A DNA stretch of 33,002 nucleotides from Pseudomonas sp. IPO3778 (GCF_013386825.1 NZ_JACARC010000006.1:217-33218); one strand, 5' to 3'. Positions 1 to 7,976 are shown, counted from the first letter of the stretch. The notes: generated by a model not told the origin, from the letters alone. A program made the numbers and translations.

Positions 1-319
1 CAGCTCCCACATTGGATTGGGAGAGGATCAGCCTGGAAGGTGGTAATCCGCCGCAAGAAGCCCGGGGTTCGCCAGTTCTCGCGGGGATTACGCACCTTCC
101 AGGCCACCTCGTACATCAAACCACCGCTTGCCCTACACGCTGGTAGTGGCTTGCAGCGCGAATAGCGTTCCATGGTCATGAAAAAATTTGTCACCACCAC
201 TGGGCAGATTCACGCCATGGCCCAAGCACACCCACGGAACCCGGCTCGCTCGATACGGCCTGATGTGCAAGGATGTTGCGCTGCACATCGTTCGTTGAAC
301 GCAAAACCAAGGATTTTTC
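1..319. other. Non-coding leader region
   Basis: No convincing gene is seen in these 319 bases. Open frames crossing it are shadows with no ribosome binding site. The first 11 bases match the right arm of the TGTGGGAGCTG type of palindrome seen complete elsewhere in the window, so the window probably opens inside a REPIN. Bases 32-103 form a long hairpin, listed separately. The remainder (104-319) is the upstream region of the MFS gene. Confidence 0.5.
32..103. repeat. Long imperfect inverted repeat (hairpin)
   Basis: CCTGGAAGGTG (32-42) pairs exactly with CACCTTCCAGG (93-103). The helix continues with GTAATCC (43-49) against GGATTAC (85-91), and CCGC (51-54) against GCGG (81-84), with single-base bulges. 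This gives about 22 pairs around a loop of about 26 bases. No T-run follows on either strand, so it is not an obvious terminator. It may be a dispersed palindromic element or a structured RNA; the sequence does not decide. Confidence 0.6.
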
Positions 320-1471
320 ATGACCGCCATCAGCACCCCAGCGCCCGTGGTACCCGGGCGGCTGGAACAAATGTCGACCCGCATCGCGTTTTTTATCGCC
401 GGTTTCGGCATCGCTGCCTGGGCACCGCTGGTGCCGTATGCCAAGGCTCGCGCCCAACTCAATGAGGGCACCCTGGGCCTGTTGCTGCTGTGCCTGGGAG
501 TGGGGTCGATGATCGCCATGCCTGTCGCCGGCGCCCTGGCGTCGCGCTACGGGATACGCCGGGTGGCCACCGGCGGGACAATCCTGATCTGCCTGGGCCT
601 GCCGATGCTCGCCACCGTCACCTCGATTCCGCTGCTGATGGCCGCGCTGTTTGTGTTCGGTGCCGGCCTGGGCACGGTGGACTCCACGGTCAACCTGCAA
701 GCGGTGATGGTCGAACGGGCCAGCGGCAAAACCATGATGTCGGGCTTCCACGGCTTGTTCAGCCTGGGCGGGATCGTCGGTGCCGCGGGTGTCAGCGGGC
801 TGCTGGGCTTGGGCTGGTCGCCCTTGCAGGCCACCTTCGCGGTTATCGTCGTCATCGCGGTGGCCTTGCTCAAGGCCGGGCCGCACTTGCTGCCTTATGG
901 CAGTGAAAGCTCAGGGCCCGCCTTTGCCGTGCCCCATGGGGTGGTGCTGTTTATTGGCTGCCTGTGCTGCATTGTGTTCCTCGCCGAAGGCGCGGTGCTG
1001 GACTGGAGCGCGGTGTTCCTGAGTGCCGAGCGCGGCCTTGACGAAGCCTATGCGGGCCTTGGCTACGCGGCCTTTGCCTTGACCATGACCGTCGGGCGGC
1101 TCACCGGCGACCGGATCGTTCGCCGCCTGGGCGCCACCCGGGTGATCGTCTTCGGCGGTGCCCTGGCGGCGGCCGGTATGCTGTTGGCGACGCTGCTACC
1201 CGCCTGGGAAACCGCCCTGCTGGGGTATGCGCTGGTCGGTGCCGGGTGTTCGAACATCGTGCCGGTGCTGTACACCGCGGTCGGCAAGCAGACCGTCATG
1301 CCGGAGCACATTGCCGTGCCCGCGATCACCACCCTGGGCTACACCGGCATCCTCGCCGGCCCTGCGGTGATCGGTTTTATCGCCCACGGCAGCAGCCTGA
1401 GTACGGCCTTTGTGCTGATTGCGGTGTTGCTGATCGGTGTGGCAATCAGCGGGAAAATACTGCGGGTATGA
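320..1471 (+). CDS. MFS transporter (YbjJ-like)
   Basis: This is a 383-residue inner-membrane protein with about 12 hydrophobic segments, the usual length for the major facilitator superfamily. The short loop after the second hydrophobic segment (SRYGIRR, around residue 75) matches the family's conserved cytoplasmic motif between TM2 and TM3. The overall character resembles E. coli YbjJ-type MFS proteins of unknown substrate. The ATG is supported by AAGGA eight bases upstream. It stands alone: the next gene is convergent and a hairpin follows the stop. The substrate cannot be read from sequence; efflux of a small molecule is the default guess for this branch. Confidence 0.85.
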   Translation: MTAISTPAPVVPGRLEQMSTRIAFFIAGFGIAAWAPLVPYAKARAQLNEGTLGLLLLCLGVGSMIAMPVAGALASRYGIRRVATGGTILICLGLPMLATVTSIPLLMAALFVFGAGLGTVDSTVNLQAVMVERASGKTMMSGFHGLFSLGGIVGAAGVSGLLGLGWSPLQATFAVIVVIAVALLKAGPHLLPYGSESSGPAFAVPHGVVLFIGCLCCIVFLAEGAVLDWSAVFLSAERGLDEAYAGLGYAAFALTMTVGRLTGDRIVRRLGATRVIVFGGALAAAGMLLATLLPAWETALLGYALVGAGCSNIVPVLYTAVGKQTVMPEHIAVPAITTLGYTGILAGPAVIGFIAHGSSLSTAFVLIAVLLIGVAISGKILRV

Positions 1472-1483
1472 CCGGCAACCCCA

Positions 1484-1520
1484 TAACGCCTCGTACGTCG
1501 GGGCGTTACCTGACCTTTTG
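1484..1520 (+). terminator. Possible terminator after MFS gene
   Basis: TAACGC (1484-1489) and GCGTTA (1503-1508) form an inverted repeat just after the MFS stop, followed by a weak T-rich stretch ending near 1519. The right arm also contains the stop codon of the convergent gene, so the hairpin may serve both strands. Confidence 0.4.
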
Positions 1521-2457
1521 ATGTTCCAGCCAGCGATCAAGGGATTTGTTACTGAGCCAGCCCTCCTGGTGGTGACTGCCAAACATCCGCCGGCCGCCGC
1601 CATGGGCACTTTCCAGCGACTGCAACAGCCCGGGGCGGTCCACGATATTTTTTGCCATATACACCTGCTGCTCGTCGTACTTTTTCCGCGCCAGCCCCGT
1701 GACCGGGTCCAGAACGGGCTGACCCTGACCGTCGAGCTCGTCCGGGTCCTTGCTCATGGCAACCAGCAACTCGATGTTGACGTAGCCGATGAGCTCGAAA
1801 AACCCCTTACGGTCCCGGGACCGGTCGCGCAGTTCGGTAAACATCACCTTGAACACCTGAACCAGCTCGGCGTTGCTCTTGGCATGGAACGGGTCCGGGC
1901 TGAAGGCACCGGGATCGCTGTTGCCGAATACCACCCTCTCGGCCTTCGAAAGGCTTTCCCGGGTGATGTAACCCTCCTGATCAGTGATTGCATCGATCAG
2001 GCGCGGGCGCTGGGCAAGTGCCCTGGCCAATAAAATCGCGCTGTTGAACGTCGGGTTGTCGCCGAGCTTTTTGCCGGCAATTCGCTGCAGCGAAGACAGC
2101 GTCAGTCTGTCACTTGTCATGAAGTTCTTTCAGCGTAGAAAAACTGACTTTCAGCGCTTTCACCAACTCACTGTCCGGCAACTGAAGGTTGGGGTTGGCC
2201 TGGCCAGCGCGGGGGACACGCTCATTCTGAAGCGTCAAATGGCGCAGCGAACTCCCAAAGTGACTTTCCCCCCGTAGAGGTCGCCGATAGCCTGAAGACC
2301 GAACCGCCGTGACGCCGGGCTGAGGGGTGTCCTGCCAGCCGGTATCACTGGGTTTACTTGCAGCGGCATGGGCTGCACGCGGCGGCTCATGCGGTTCTGC
2401 GTCAAACCGGCTAGTTGCACCGGGCTGCAGGCAGACTGACCCGCGATCAATTTTCAT
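1506..2457 (-). pseudogene. Candidate type III substrate gene, apparently frameshifted
   Basis: Two minus-strand frames overlap by 11 bases: 2457-2110 (115 aa) and 2120-1506 (204 aa). The first has a good ribosome site (GGTGGAG, 8 bases before ATG 2457) and an hrp-like box 90 bases upstream. It ends in a helix (LVKALKVSF) that looks like the first half of a repeat module. The second begins with the rest of that module (DRLTLSSLQRIAG) and has a stop four codons before its ATG. The gene at 3067-4200 keeps an equivalent module in one frame (LAEQLYNYF, then VTREGLEEL). The simplest reading is one gene of roughly 315 codons broken by a one-base frameshift near 2110-2125. Short calcium-loop-like turns such as TDQEGYITRESL resemble those in HrpK/HrpF/NolX translocator-type proteins. 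Two coupled short genes, a sequencing error or programmed frameshifting are alternatives. Confidence 0.45.
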
Positions 2458-2546
2458 GATTTATCTCCACCATTTCCAGATCCACACGTGCCGGGGCATC
2501 CCCCTTGGCAACGGCCGTATCGCTCGGGCGATCAACAAGCCAAAGG

Positions 2547-2574
2547 TGTGTGGTGCCCTGGCGGCTATGGTTCC
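2547..2574 (-). promoter_or_regulatory. hrp box (HrpL-type promoter)
   Basis: Read on the minus strand the site is GGAACC-N15-CCACACA, an exact match to the hrp box consensus GGAACC-N15/16-CCACNNA recognised by the ECF sigma factor HrpL/RspL. It lies 89 bases upstream of ATG 2457 in the right orientation. Confidence 0.75.
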
Positions 2575-2618
2575 GCGCGAGGGTGAGCGTTCCCATGACA
2601 GCATGTAAAAACGCCCCG

Positions 2619-2936
2619 TCACTCAGGCCGGGGGCCCGCGGGTTTCTCGCCCCCGAAAAAACGCCTTACCGCGCGGAGCATGGATCCCAGCGTCCCGGGT
2701 TCCGATGCCAACACGGCCGTTTCAATGCCCGCCAACTGCTTGTGGAGCAACATGCCTTTGGCAAAATCATCGGCCTGCGGGGCCCGGAATTCTTCCCGGC
2801 CGCTGAAGTTTTTCACTCGCTGGGCCTCCACGCCCTCCTCGTAGCCTTGGGCCTGCTGCGTGGGGGCCTCATCCATGCCCCCCGGAAACGATGACCGAAG
2901 TTGCGGATTGCGCAATCCAAATGAAGTTGAAGTCAT
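2619..2936 (-). CDS. Small candidate HrpL-regulated type III-associated protein
   Basis: This is a 105-residue protein I do not recognise. The frame opens at 2987, but the first codons there lie inside the hrp-like box, so the start is placed at ATG 2936, with AGGG seven bases upstream. The N terminus from this ATG is Ser/Thr-rich and free of acidic residues for about 20 residues (MTSTSFGLR...), as in type III export signals. A possible amphipathic stretch (residues 60-95) ends in LRAVRRFFGG. This faintly resembles NEVLAAATL...SAMKNWFG in the neighbouring larger protein, so the two may share ancestry. It could be a small effector, a translocation helper, a secretion-apparatus protein, or a truncated copy of its neighbour. 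The call rests mainly on promoter and position. Confidence 0.5.
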   Translation of the reverse strand: MTSTSFGLRNPQLRSSFPGGMDEAPTQQAQGYEEGVEAQRVKNFSGREEFRAPQADDFAKGMLLHKQLAGIETAVLASEPGTLGSMLRAVRRFFGGEKPAGPRPE

Positions 2937-2967
2937 ATCCAAGCCCTGGCCAAGATGTGATACGCCT

Positions 2968-2995
2968 TGTGTGGCAGTGCCACGCAAACGGTTCC
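2968..2995 (-). promoter_or_regulatory. hrp box (HrpL-type promoter)
   Basis: On the minus strand the site reads GGAACC-N15-CCACACA, a full consensus match, 31 bases upstream of ATG 2936. Its position argues against the longer frame that starts at 2987. Confidence 0.75.
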
Positions 2996-3066
2996 GTGAA
3001 TCTTCAGGCCAGTGCCGGTCGATTCAGGAAAGCGCGCCACGAATGCTCGCGGCGCCGGGGTGTTCC

Positions 3067-4200
3067 TCAGCCAAAGCGCGACAGCCACTGGAGCGTGGCC
3101 TTGGTGATCCTGCCGAAGTCGTTCATTTTTTCAAACAGGTCAGGACGCTGGGTAACCGCCCTCGCTATCTGGATCAGGTTGTTCCTGTCCGCGTCACCCG
3201 TCAGTGGCTGGTTTGCCAGGTGCTTCAGGTCGCTGGTCTTTATGGCGCGCTTCCACCAAACACCTTTCAAGGCGTCAAACTGCTCAAGCACCGCTTGGGC
3301 CAATTGCCTGTCGTCGTGATAGTTGAATGGGTTTGTGGAGTTGAGCAGCGCAGCAATGTCTCGCCTGTCGATCAACCCATCCATCGCCCCCGTGGTGCGG
3401 TTTCGATCCAGGGCTTGCCAGAGCTGCGGACGATTCAGGATTTCCCGCGCAGCGCGAATGTGCTGCTCAAGGCCAGGGTGACGCTTCACATCTTTTTTCG
3501 CCAGTTCCTCCAGGCCCTCCCGCGTGACGTATCGCTCGCCCGGCCTGAGGAACTTATCGAAGTAGTTATAAAGCTGCTCGGCCAGTTGGTCGTTGGTCCT
3601 CCTCGAGTAGTACGGATCCGGCTGGCCAATGCCTGGGGTACAGAATTCGGGTTCGGGTTTCGGCCGACCGATACCCGGCCTGTACGGGTTGGTCGGGAAT
3701 GGCCCGGCCCCCGGGCCCGGACGGCAGGTGGCGGGGTCCGGCTTCGGCTGGCCAATGCCCGGACGAAACGGATCGGTCGGGAAAGGCCCGGCACCTGGCC
3801 CCGGACGGCAGGCGGCAGGATCCGGCTTCGGCCGGCCTATGCCCGGACGAAACGGGTCGCTCGGGAAAGGTCCGGCGCCTGGGAATGGCCTTACCGGACC
3901 GAACCAGTTTTTCATGGCGCTGAAGAAACTCTGCCGACGTGGCAGTGTTGCCGCCGCCAGCACTTCGTTCTGCGTTAACGGCGAAGCACCGCCAAAGTCG
4001 CTGGCATTGACCGGGGCTTGCGCCAAACGCTGCGGCCCCTGAAACACCGGGCCAAACGTATTCGGCGGGGTACTGAAACTGACGCCACCTGGCTGCGGCC
4101 CAGAGGTTGGGGCGCGCGTCTGGCCGTTGGCCTTGGCCTCGGACGGCGAGCTGTCAGGGGAGGATTGGGAGGCGGGTGAATGGGACACTGATACCGACAT
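3067..4200 (-). CDS. Candidate type III effector/translocator with Pro-rich repeats (HrpK/HrpF/NolX-like)
   Basis: This is a 377-residue protein. ATG 4200 is chosen over ATG 4206 because AGGAG abuts the latter but sits six bases before the former. The first 20 residues (MSVSVSHSPASQSSPDSSPS) are strongly Ser-rich, like type III export signals. Residues about 104-196 are Pro/Gly-rich 28-residue tandem repeats. The C-terminal half carries helical modules with loop-then-helix signatures: YVTREGLEEL, MDGLIDRRDIAALL and GRITKATLQWL. I associate these with HrpK/HrpF/NolX-type type III translocator or helper proteins. An hrp-like box lies 103 bases upstream. The family name is inference. There is no transmembrane pair of the kind expected for a full translocator, so a secreted effector is also possible. 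Confidence 0.55.
   Translation of the reverse strand: MSVSVSHSPASQSSPDSSPSEAKANGQTRAPTSGPQPGGVSFSTPPNTFGPVFQGPQRLAQAPVNASDFGGASPLTQNEVLAAATLPRRQSFFSAMKNWFGPVRPFPGAGPFPSDPFRPGIGRPKPDPAACRPGPGAGPFPTDPFRPGIGQPKPDPATCRPGPGAGPFPTNPYRPGIGRPKPEPEFCTPGIGQPDPYYSRRTNDQLAEQLYNYFDKFLRPGERYVTREGLEELAKKDVKRHPGLEQHIRAAREILNRPQLWQALDRNRTTGAMDGLIDRRDIAALLNSTNPFNYHDDRQLAQAVLEQFDALKGVWWKRAIKTSDLKHLANQPLTGDADRNNLIQIARAVTQRPDLFEKMNDFGRITKATLQWLSRFG
3612..3891 (-). repeat. 84-bp tandem repeat, about 3.3 copies
   Basis: The block GGTCGGGAA recurs at 3691 and 3775, with a variant (GCTCGGGAA) at 3859, giving an exact period of 84 bases. It encodes 28-residue units built on GPFPTDPFRPGIG and KPDP, each with one cysteine near its end (ACR, TCR, FCT). 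A shortened unit (PGIGQPDPYY) closes the array. The exact period keeps the frame, so copy number can vary without disrupting the protein. Confidence 0.85.
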
Positions 4201-4206
4201 ATGCAT

Positions 4207-4211
4207 CTCCT
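4207..4211 (-). promoter_or_regulatory. Ribosome binding site that decides the start at 4200
   Basis: AGGAG on the minus strand touches the in-frame ATG at 4206 and is six bases from the ATG at 4200, which makes 4200 the likely start. Confidence 0.6.
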
Positions 4212-4303
4212 GCTCGGCTGGGTTACACGGTTCGCCTCACCCTCCACGGCAGCACGACGATGCAATGATCATCAAGGCGTCCAATTGAAAAATGGGCATC
4301 TCC

Positions 4304-4332
4304 TGTGTGGCCGATCTGTCGAATTCAGTTCC
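4304..4332 (-). promoter_or_regulatory. hrp box (HrpL-type promoter)
   Basis: On the minus strand the site reads GGAACT-N16-CCACACA. The T in the sixth position is a tolerated variant of the hrp box. It is 103 bases upstream of ATG 4200 and shares the same CCACACA half as the other two sites in this island. Confidence 0.65.
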
Positions 4333-4419
4333 TAGGGGGGCAGAAAATCGTCTTGGCACAAGTAGGAAAAAGATAAAGCACAGCGATCAGGCCCTTGAGT
4401 AAGCGCGCCTTCTCGATGA

Positions 4420-4449
4420 AGAAAAATCGCAGCCCGGGCGGGCTGCGAT
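4420..4449 (-). terminator. Rho-independent terminator of fecA
   Basis: On the minus strand ATCGCAGCC and GGCTGCGAT form a 9-bp GC-rich stem with a 6-base loop, followed immediately by a T tract (complement of 4421-4425). It begins about 20 bases after the fecA stop codon. Confidence 0.9.
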
Positions 4450-4467
4450 GCTTGAATCAACGACGGA

Positions 4468-6873
4468 TCAGAAACCGACGCTGGCCTGCACAAAGAACGT
4501 GCGTGGTTCGCCCAGGTAAATCCCCGAGTTGTTATCGCTGGAGCGGGTGTAGTGTTCCTGGTTGAACACGTTCTTGACCCCCACGCCCAGTTTCAGGTTC
4601 GACAACTGCGCACCGAAGTCATAACCGCTGCGCACGTTGACCGAGACGTAGCCGGGAATGTCCCCGTACTGGCCATCGGCGGTCGGCTGGGTGATATAGG
4701 TGGTACCGGTGCCCGGTGCACGCTGGCCGGACTGGGCGTAGACGTCCAGGTTGTGGGTCCAGTGGTTGATGTCGTAGCGCAGCCCCAAGGTGGCCACTTC
4801 ACGGGAGTACAGCGGCAAGTCACGGCCCTTGAAGGCCACGTCGCCTTCGGAGGTCGCCTTGGTGTAGGTGAAGCCCGCGCTGGCGGTCAGGCCGTCGAGG
4901 CGCGGGTCCAGGTTCGACAGGTCGTAATGGGCCGACGCTTCGATCCCTTCGTGCTTGGTGGCGCCAAGGTTGGTCCAGCCCACATCGTTACTGACGTATT
5001 GCAACTCGTCCGAGAAGTCGATGTAGAACAGCGTCACTTCGCCGCCCCAGACGTTGTCGTTGTAGCGGGTACCGATTTCGTAGGTCTTGGCTTTTTCCGG
5101 GTTCAGACCGTTCGCGGTCTGGTCGCCATTACCGCCCTGGCCCAGCTGGAAATACTGCAGGCTGCCGAAGGATGTTTCGTAGTTGGCGAACAGTTTCCAG
5201 GCATCGGAGACGTGGTACATCACGCTCAGGGCTGGCAGCGGTTCGTTGTTGTGGATCTCGCGGCGCTTCTCCTGAACCGTGGCACCGTTCAGGCCCACCA
5301 CCGGACGGTCGTGCCACTCAGTACGGATCTGCTCAAAGCGGATGCCGGGGGTGACGGTCCATTTGCCGATATCAATCTTGTTGTCGATATAGAACGAGTT
5401 GGCCTCGGTACCACCGGTACGGTCCTGGTAAACGTGGCCGTCACTCTGGCCCACGGGCGTCGGCACATTGTTGACCAACGCCAGGCTGGTGGCCTGCTCG
5501 TGCATGCCTTCCTTGAGGTAGCGATAACCCACGCTGACTTCCTGGGTGCTCGGCCCCAGGTCAAACACATGGGACACCCGCGGCTCGATGCCGAAGGTGT
5601 AGTAGGTGCGCGGGTAGGAACCCAGGGTCTTCAGGTCGCGGTTGGCGATGTTGCTGCCGCGGAAACTGTCGGAGTAGTACGTCAGCACTTCAGCCTGGGT
5701 ACGGTCGTCGATCTGCCGGATGTACTTGAAGGACATGTCCTTGCGCCGCCCGGTGAAGTTGTCCCAGTCACGCACCGATTGATACGGGTTGGCGTCGTAC
5801 TGCTTCTGGGTCAGCCCGCCGGGCATGTCGGCGCTGGCGTCGTAATAGTGGAAGTTCAGCGAGAAATCGTCTTGATCGGTCGGCGCCCAGTGGGTCTTGA
5901 AGATCACGTCGTCGATGTCGTTGGAGTTGTTGCGGTCGCGGTACCCGTCCCCCTTGGTTCCGGAATACAGCAACGCGGCGCCGATACCGTTGTCGGCGGT
6001 GCCGCCGATGAAGGCGTTTTCAATGTGCTTCCAGCCGCCGTGAGCAGCAGTTTCCAGGGTGGTGCCGACTTCACCGGAGAATTTTTCCGGGATGGCACGG
6101 GTCACGAAGTTGATCACGCCGCCCACGTTCTGTGGCCCATAACGCACGGAGCCCGCGCCGCGGACCACGTCGATGCTGTCGAGGTTGCCCGAGGAAATCG
6201 GTGCCATCGACAACTGGGGCTGGCCGTACGGGGCAAACGCCGCCGGTACGCCATCAATCAATACCGTGGAGCGTGGCGACAGACGCGACGTCAGACCACG
6301 CACGCCGACGTTGAGGGAAATATCACTGCCGCCGGTGCCGTTGGCTTCCTGCACCTGCACACCGGGAATGCGCCGCAGCACGTCGCCGACGTTCATCGCG
6401 CCCTGCTCCACCATGGCTTCACGGCGCACTACCGTCCGCGCGCCGGGGTGGTTCTGCACCACTTCGGCATTCGCATCGCCCAGCCAGTCGCCGACCACCT
6501 TGATGTCGGTGGCGCCCAGCTCCAGCGGCGAACCCGCCTCACCGGTGCCCTTGGCGAGCGGGCGCAAGGTCACGGAGCCGGCATCGATCTGGTAATCCAG
6601 GCCGCTGCCTTGCAGCAATTGGCGCAGGGCTTGTTCCGGCGACAGGTTGCCGTCCACGGCCGGGGCTTGTTTGCCGGCGACCATATCGGGGCTGAAGAAC
6701 ACTTGCAGGGACGTTTGCTGGCCCAACTGGCTCAAGGCCGACCCCAGGGACTGGGCCTGGATATGAATCCCGTCGTCAGCATAGGCCGCCGGCAGTGCGG
6801 CGCTGACGGCCAATGCCAGGGCCAGAGGTGCCCAACGGGATGATTTATTGTTTTTCACGGCGAGTTTTTTCAC
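4468..6873 (-). CDS. fecA: TonB-dependent ferric citrate-type receptor with signalling domain
   Basis: This is an outer-membrane receptor of about 801 residues. In order it has a signal peptide (residues 1-32, ending AYA), an N-terminal STN signalling domain (about 35-110) and a TonB-box-like segment (IKVVGDW, near 124). A plug domain follows (about 145-260), then a long beta-barrel ending in Phe (QASVGF). The barrel contains FecA-like stretches such as NGLNPEKAKTYEIGTRYND and YVSNDVGWTNLGA. The STN domain makes it a transducer that signals through FecR to FecI. The frame is open to a TTG at 6939, but GTG 6873 gives a normal signal peptide and has AGGA 11 bases upstream. GTG 6858 is also possible. 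Citrate as the ligand is by family resemblance. Confidence 0.85.
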   Translation of the reverse strand: MKKLAVKNNKSSRWAPLALALAVSAALPAAYADDGIHIQAQSLGSALSQLGQQTSLQVFFSPDMVAGKQAPAVDGNLSPEQALRQLLQGSGLDYQIDAGSVTLRPLAKGTGEAGSPLELGATDIKVVGDWLGDANAEVVQNHPGARTVVRREAMVEQGAMNVGDVLRRIPGVQVQEANGTGGSDISLNVGVRGLTSRLSPRSTVLIDGVPAAFAPYGQPQLSMAPISSGNLDSIDVVRGAGSVRYGPQNVGGVINFVTRAIPEKFSGEVGTTLETAAHGGWKHIENAFIGGTADNGIGAALLYSGTKGDGYRDRNNSNDIDDVIFKTHWAPTDQDDFSLNFHYYDASADMPGGLTQKQYDANPYQSVRDWDNFTGRRKDMSFKYIRQIDDRTQAEVLTYYSDSFRGSNIANRDLKTLGSYPRTYYTFGIEPRVSHVFDLGPSTQEVSVGYRYLKEGMHEQATSLALVNNVPTPVGQSDGHVYQDRTGGTEANSFYIDNKIDIGKWTVTPGIRFEQIRTEWHDRPVVGLNGATVQEKRREIHNNEPLPALSVMYHVSDAWKLFANYETSFGSLQYFQLGQGGNGDQTANGLNPEKAKTYEIGTRYNDNVWGGEVTLFYIDFSDELQYVSNDVGWTNLGATKHEGIEASAHYDLSNLDPRLDGLTASAGFTYTKATSEGDVAFKGRDLPLYSREVATLGLRYDINHWTHNLDVYAQSGQRAPGTGTTYITQPTADGQYGDIPGYVSVNVRSGYDFGAQLSNLKLGVGVKNVFNQEHYTRSSDNNSGIYLGEPRTFFVQASVGF

Positions 6874-6969
6874 GTCGAACGGAGTCCTGTGATCGCAAGA
6901 GAGTGCGGCTGTTAATGCAAACCAGTTGCAGTTGCACAAGAAGACGAAGAACTCGGAAAAAACCTGAAT

Positions 6970-7947
6970 TTATCGTGAAATTATTTCCTGGCTACCGTCA
7001 GGCAAGGTGCGCAGGGCCACCGGAAGGATGTGCGGCAAGGCCTTGAGCAAGGCGTCGGTATCGGTGCTTTTGAACACGCTGGTCAACCGCAGGTTGCTCA
7101 CCGCCGGCGTACTGACCCGCAGCGGTTGCTCGCGGTAACGCGACACTTCCCGGGCCACTTCGCCGAGGGTGGCGTTGTTGAACACCAGTTTGCCGGTGCG
7201 CCAGGCCGTCAGCTCTGCGGGGTCGACGGCGTAGGCTGCTGCCACCTGGCCCCCGGCATCCACATGGGTGCCCCGGCCGGCCGTGAGCATCACGATCTCA
7301 TCGGACGAGCGCCCCTGCACCTTGACCGTGCCGGCCTCGACCACCACGCGGGTCTGGTCGTCATCGCGGCGCACGTCAAAACGCGTACCGGTGACCGTCA
7401 CCTGCCCTGCCCCGGCCGCCACCACAAAGGGCCGGCTGGTGTCGTGCTCGACGCTGAACATCGCCTCGCCCTGCTTGAGATCGATGCCGCGCTGGCCTTT
7501 GACATAGTGCACCGCCACCACGCTGCGGCTGTTCAAATCCATCAGCGAACCGTCGGGCAACGCCACCTGGCGGCGCTCCCCCAGGACGGTGCTGAATTCA
7601 GCGTTATACGTCGCCGGATGATCCAGGCCACTGAACAAACCAAGGCCCAGGGCCACCGCCAGCACACTGGCCGCCACTGCGTAACGCAGCACGGGCCGGC
7701 GCTTTACACGCGGTTCCGGGGCATCGCACAACGCCTGCAAGCGCGCCTTGGGCAACAGGTCGGTGGCGCTCCACAAGCCTTGCAGCACCTCAAATTCATA
7801 CTGGTGTTCGGCATGCTCCGCACGCCAGGCATCAAAACGCTCGCGTTCTTCGACGCTCAGTTGGCTGTCCTGCACACGCACAAACCATTGCGCCGCCTCA
7901 TCGCGGGCCGTCGCACTGCCGCAGGCGCACTCACGGGTATCCATCAT
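6970..7947 (-). CDS. fecR: FecR anti-sigma/signal transducer
   Basis: This is a 325-residue inner-membrane regulator that relays receptor occupancy to the ECF sigma factor. The N terminus has the cytoplasmic DUF4880 type domain (DEAAQWFVRVQD...FDAWRAEH). One transmembrane segment follows at about 85-105, then the periplasmic FecR domain (GERRQVALPDGS...LNSRS), and a C-terminal STN-like region (KLVFNNATLGEVAREVSRY). The frame extends to ATG 7980, which would overlap the fecI stop as ATGA. ATG 7947 is preferred because AGGA lies six bases before it. The gene ends 30 bases before the TTG limit of the fecA frame. The family usually acts as both anti-sigma factor and activator. Confidence 0.9.
   Translation of the reverse strand: MMDTRECACGSATARDEAAQWFVRVQDSQLSVEERERFDAWRAEHAEHQYEFEVLQGLWSATDLLPKARLQALCDAPEPRVKRRPVLRYAVAASVLAVALGLGLFSGLDHPATYNAEFSTVLGERRQVALPDGSLMDLNSRSVVAVHYVKGQRGIDLKQGEAMFSVEHDTSRPFVVAAGAGQVTVTGTRFDVRRDDDQTRVVVEAGTVKVQGRSSDEIVMLTAGRGTHVDAGGQVAAAYAVDPAELTAWRTGKLVFNNATLGEVAREVSRYREQPLRVSTPAVSNLRLTSVFKSTDTDALLKALPHILPVALRTLPDGSQEIISR
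6983..6988 (-). promoter_or_regulatory. Possible FecI-dependent -35 element upstream of fecA
   Basis: GGAAAT on the minus strand sits in the last codons of fecR, followed 15 bases later by TC. E. coli FecI promoters use a GGAAAT -35 element, and fecA there has its own promoter in the same place. The spacing is not exact, so this is a weak call. Confidence 0.3.
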
Positions 7948-7976
7948 GGAAGATCCTGTTTCAAACCGGGCATTGG

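Noticed and set aside
2611..2665. Terminator after the 105-residue gene
   Set aside because: CGGGGGC and GCCCCCG form a 7-bp stem but it lies inside the coding sequence and is not directly followed by a T-run.
2619..2987. Start of the small gene at 2987
   Set aside because: The hrp-like box at 2968-2995 would lie inside the coding region; ATG 2936 fits the promoter and has AGGG upstream.
2860..3978. 372-codon plus-strand frame opposite the repeat-containing effector candidate
   Set aside because: The minus-strand frame has the ribosome site, the hrp-like box and module structure; the plus frame has none of these.
4552..6843. 763-codon open frame on the plus strand opposite fecA
   Set aside because: It is the antisense shadow of a GC-rich real gene; the fecA protein has a complete, recognisable domain order, while this frame has no family features and no ribosome site.
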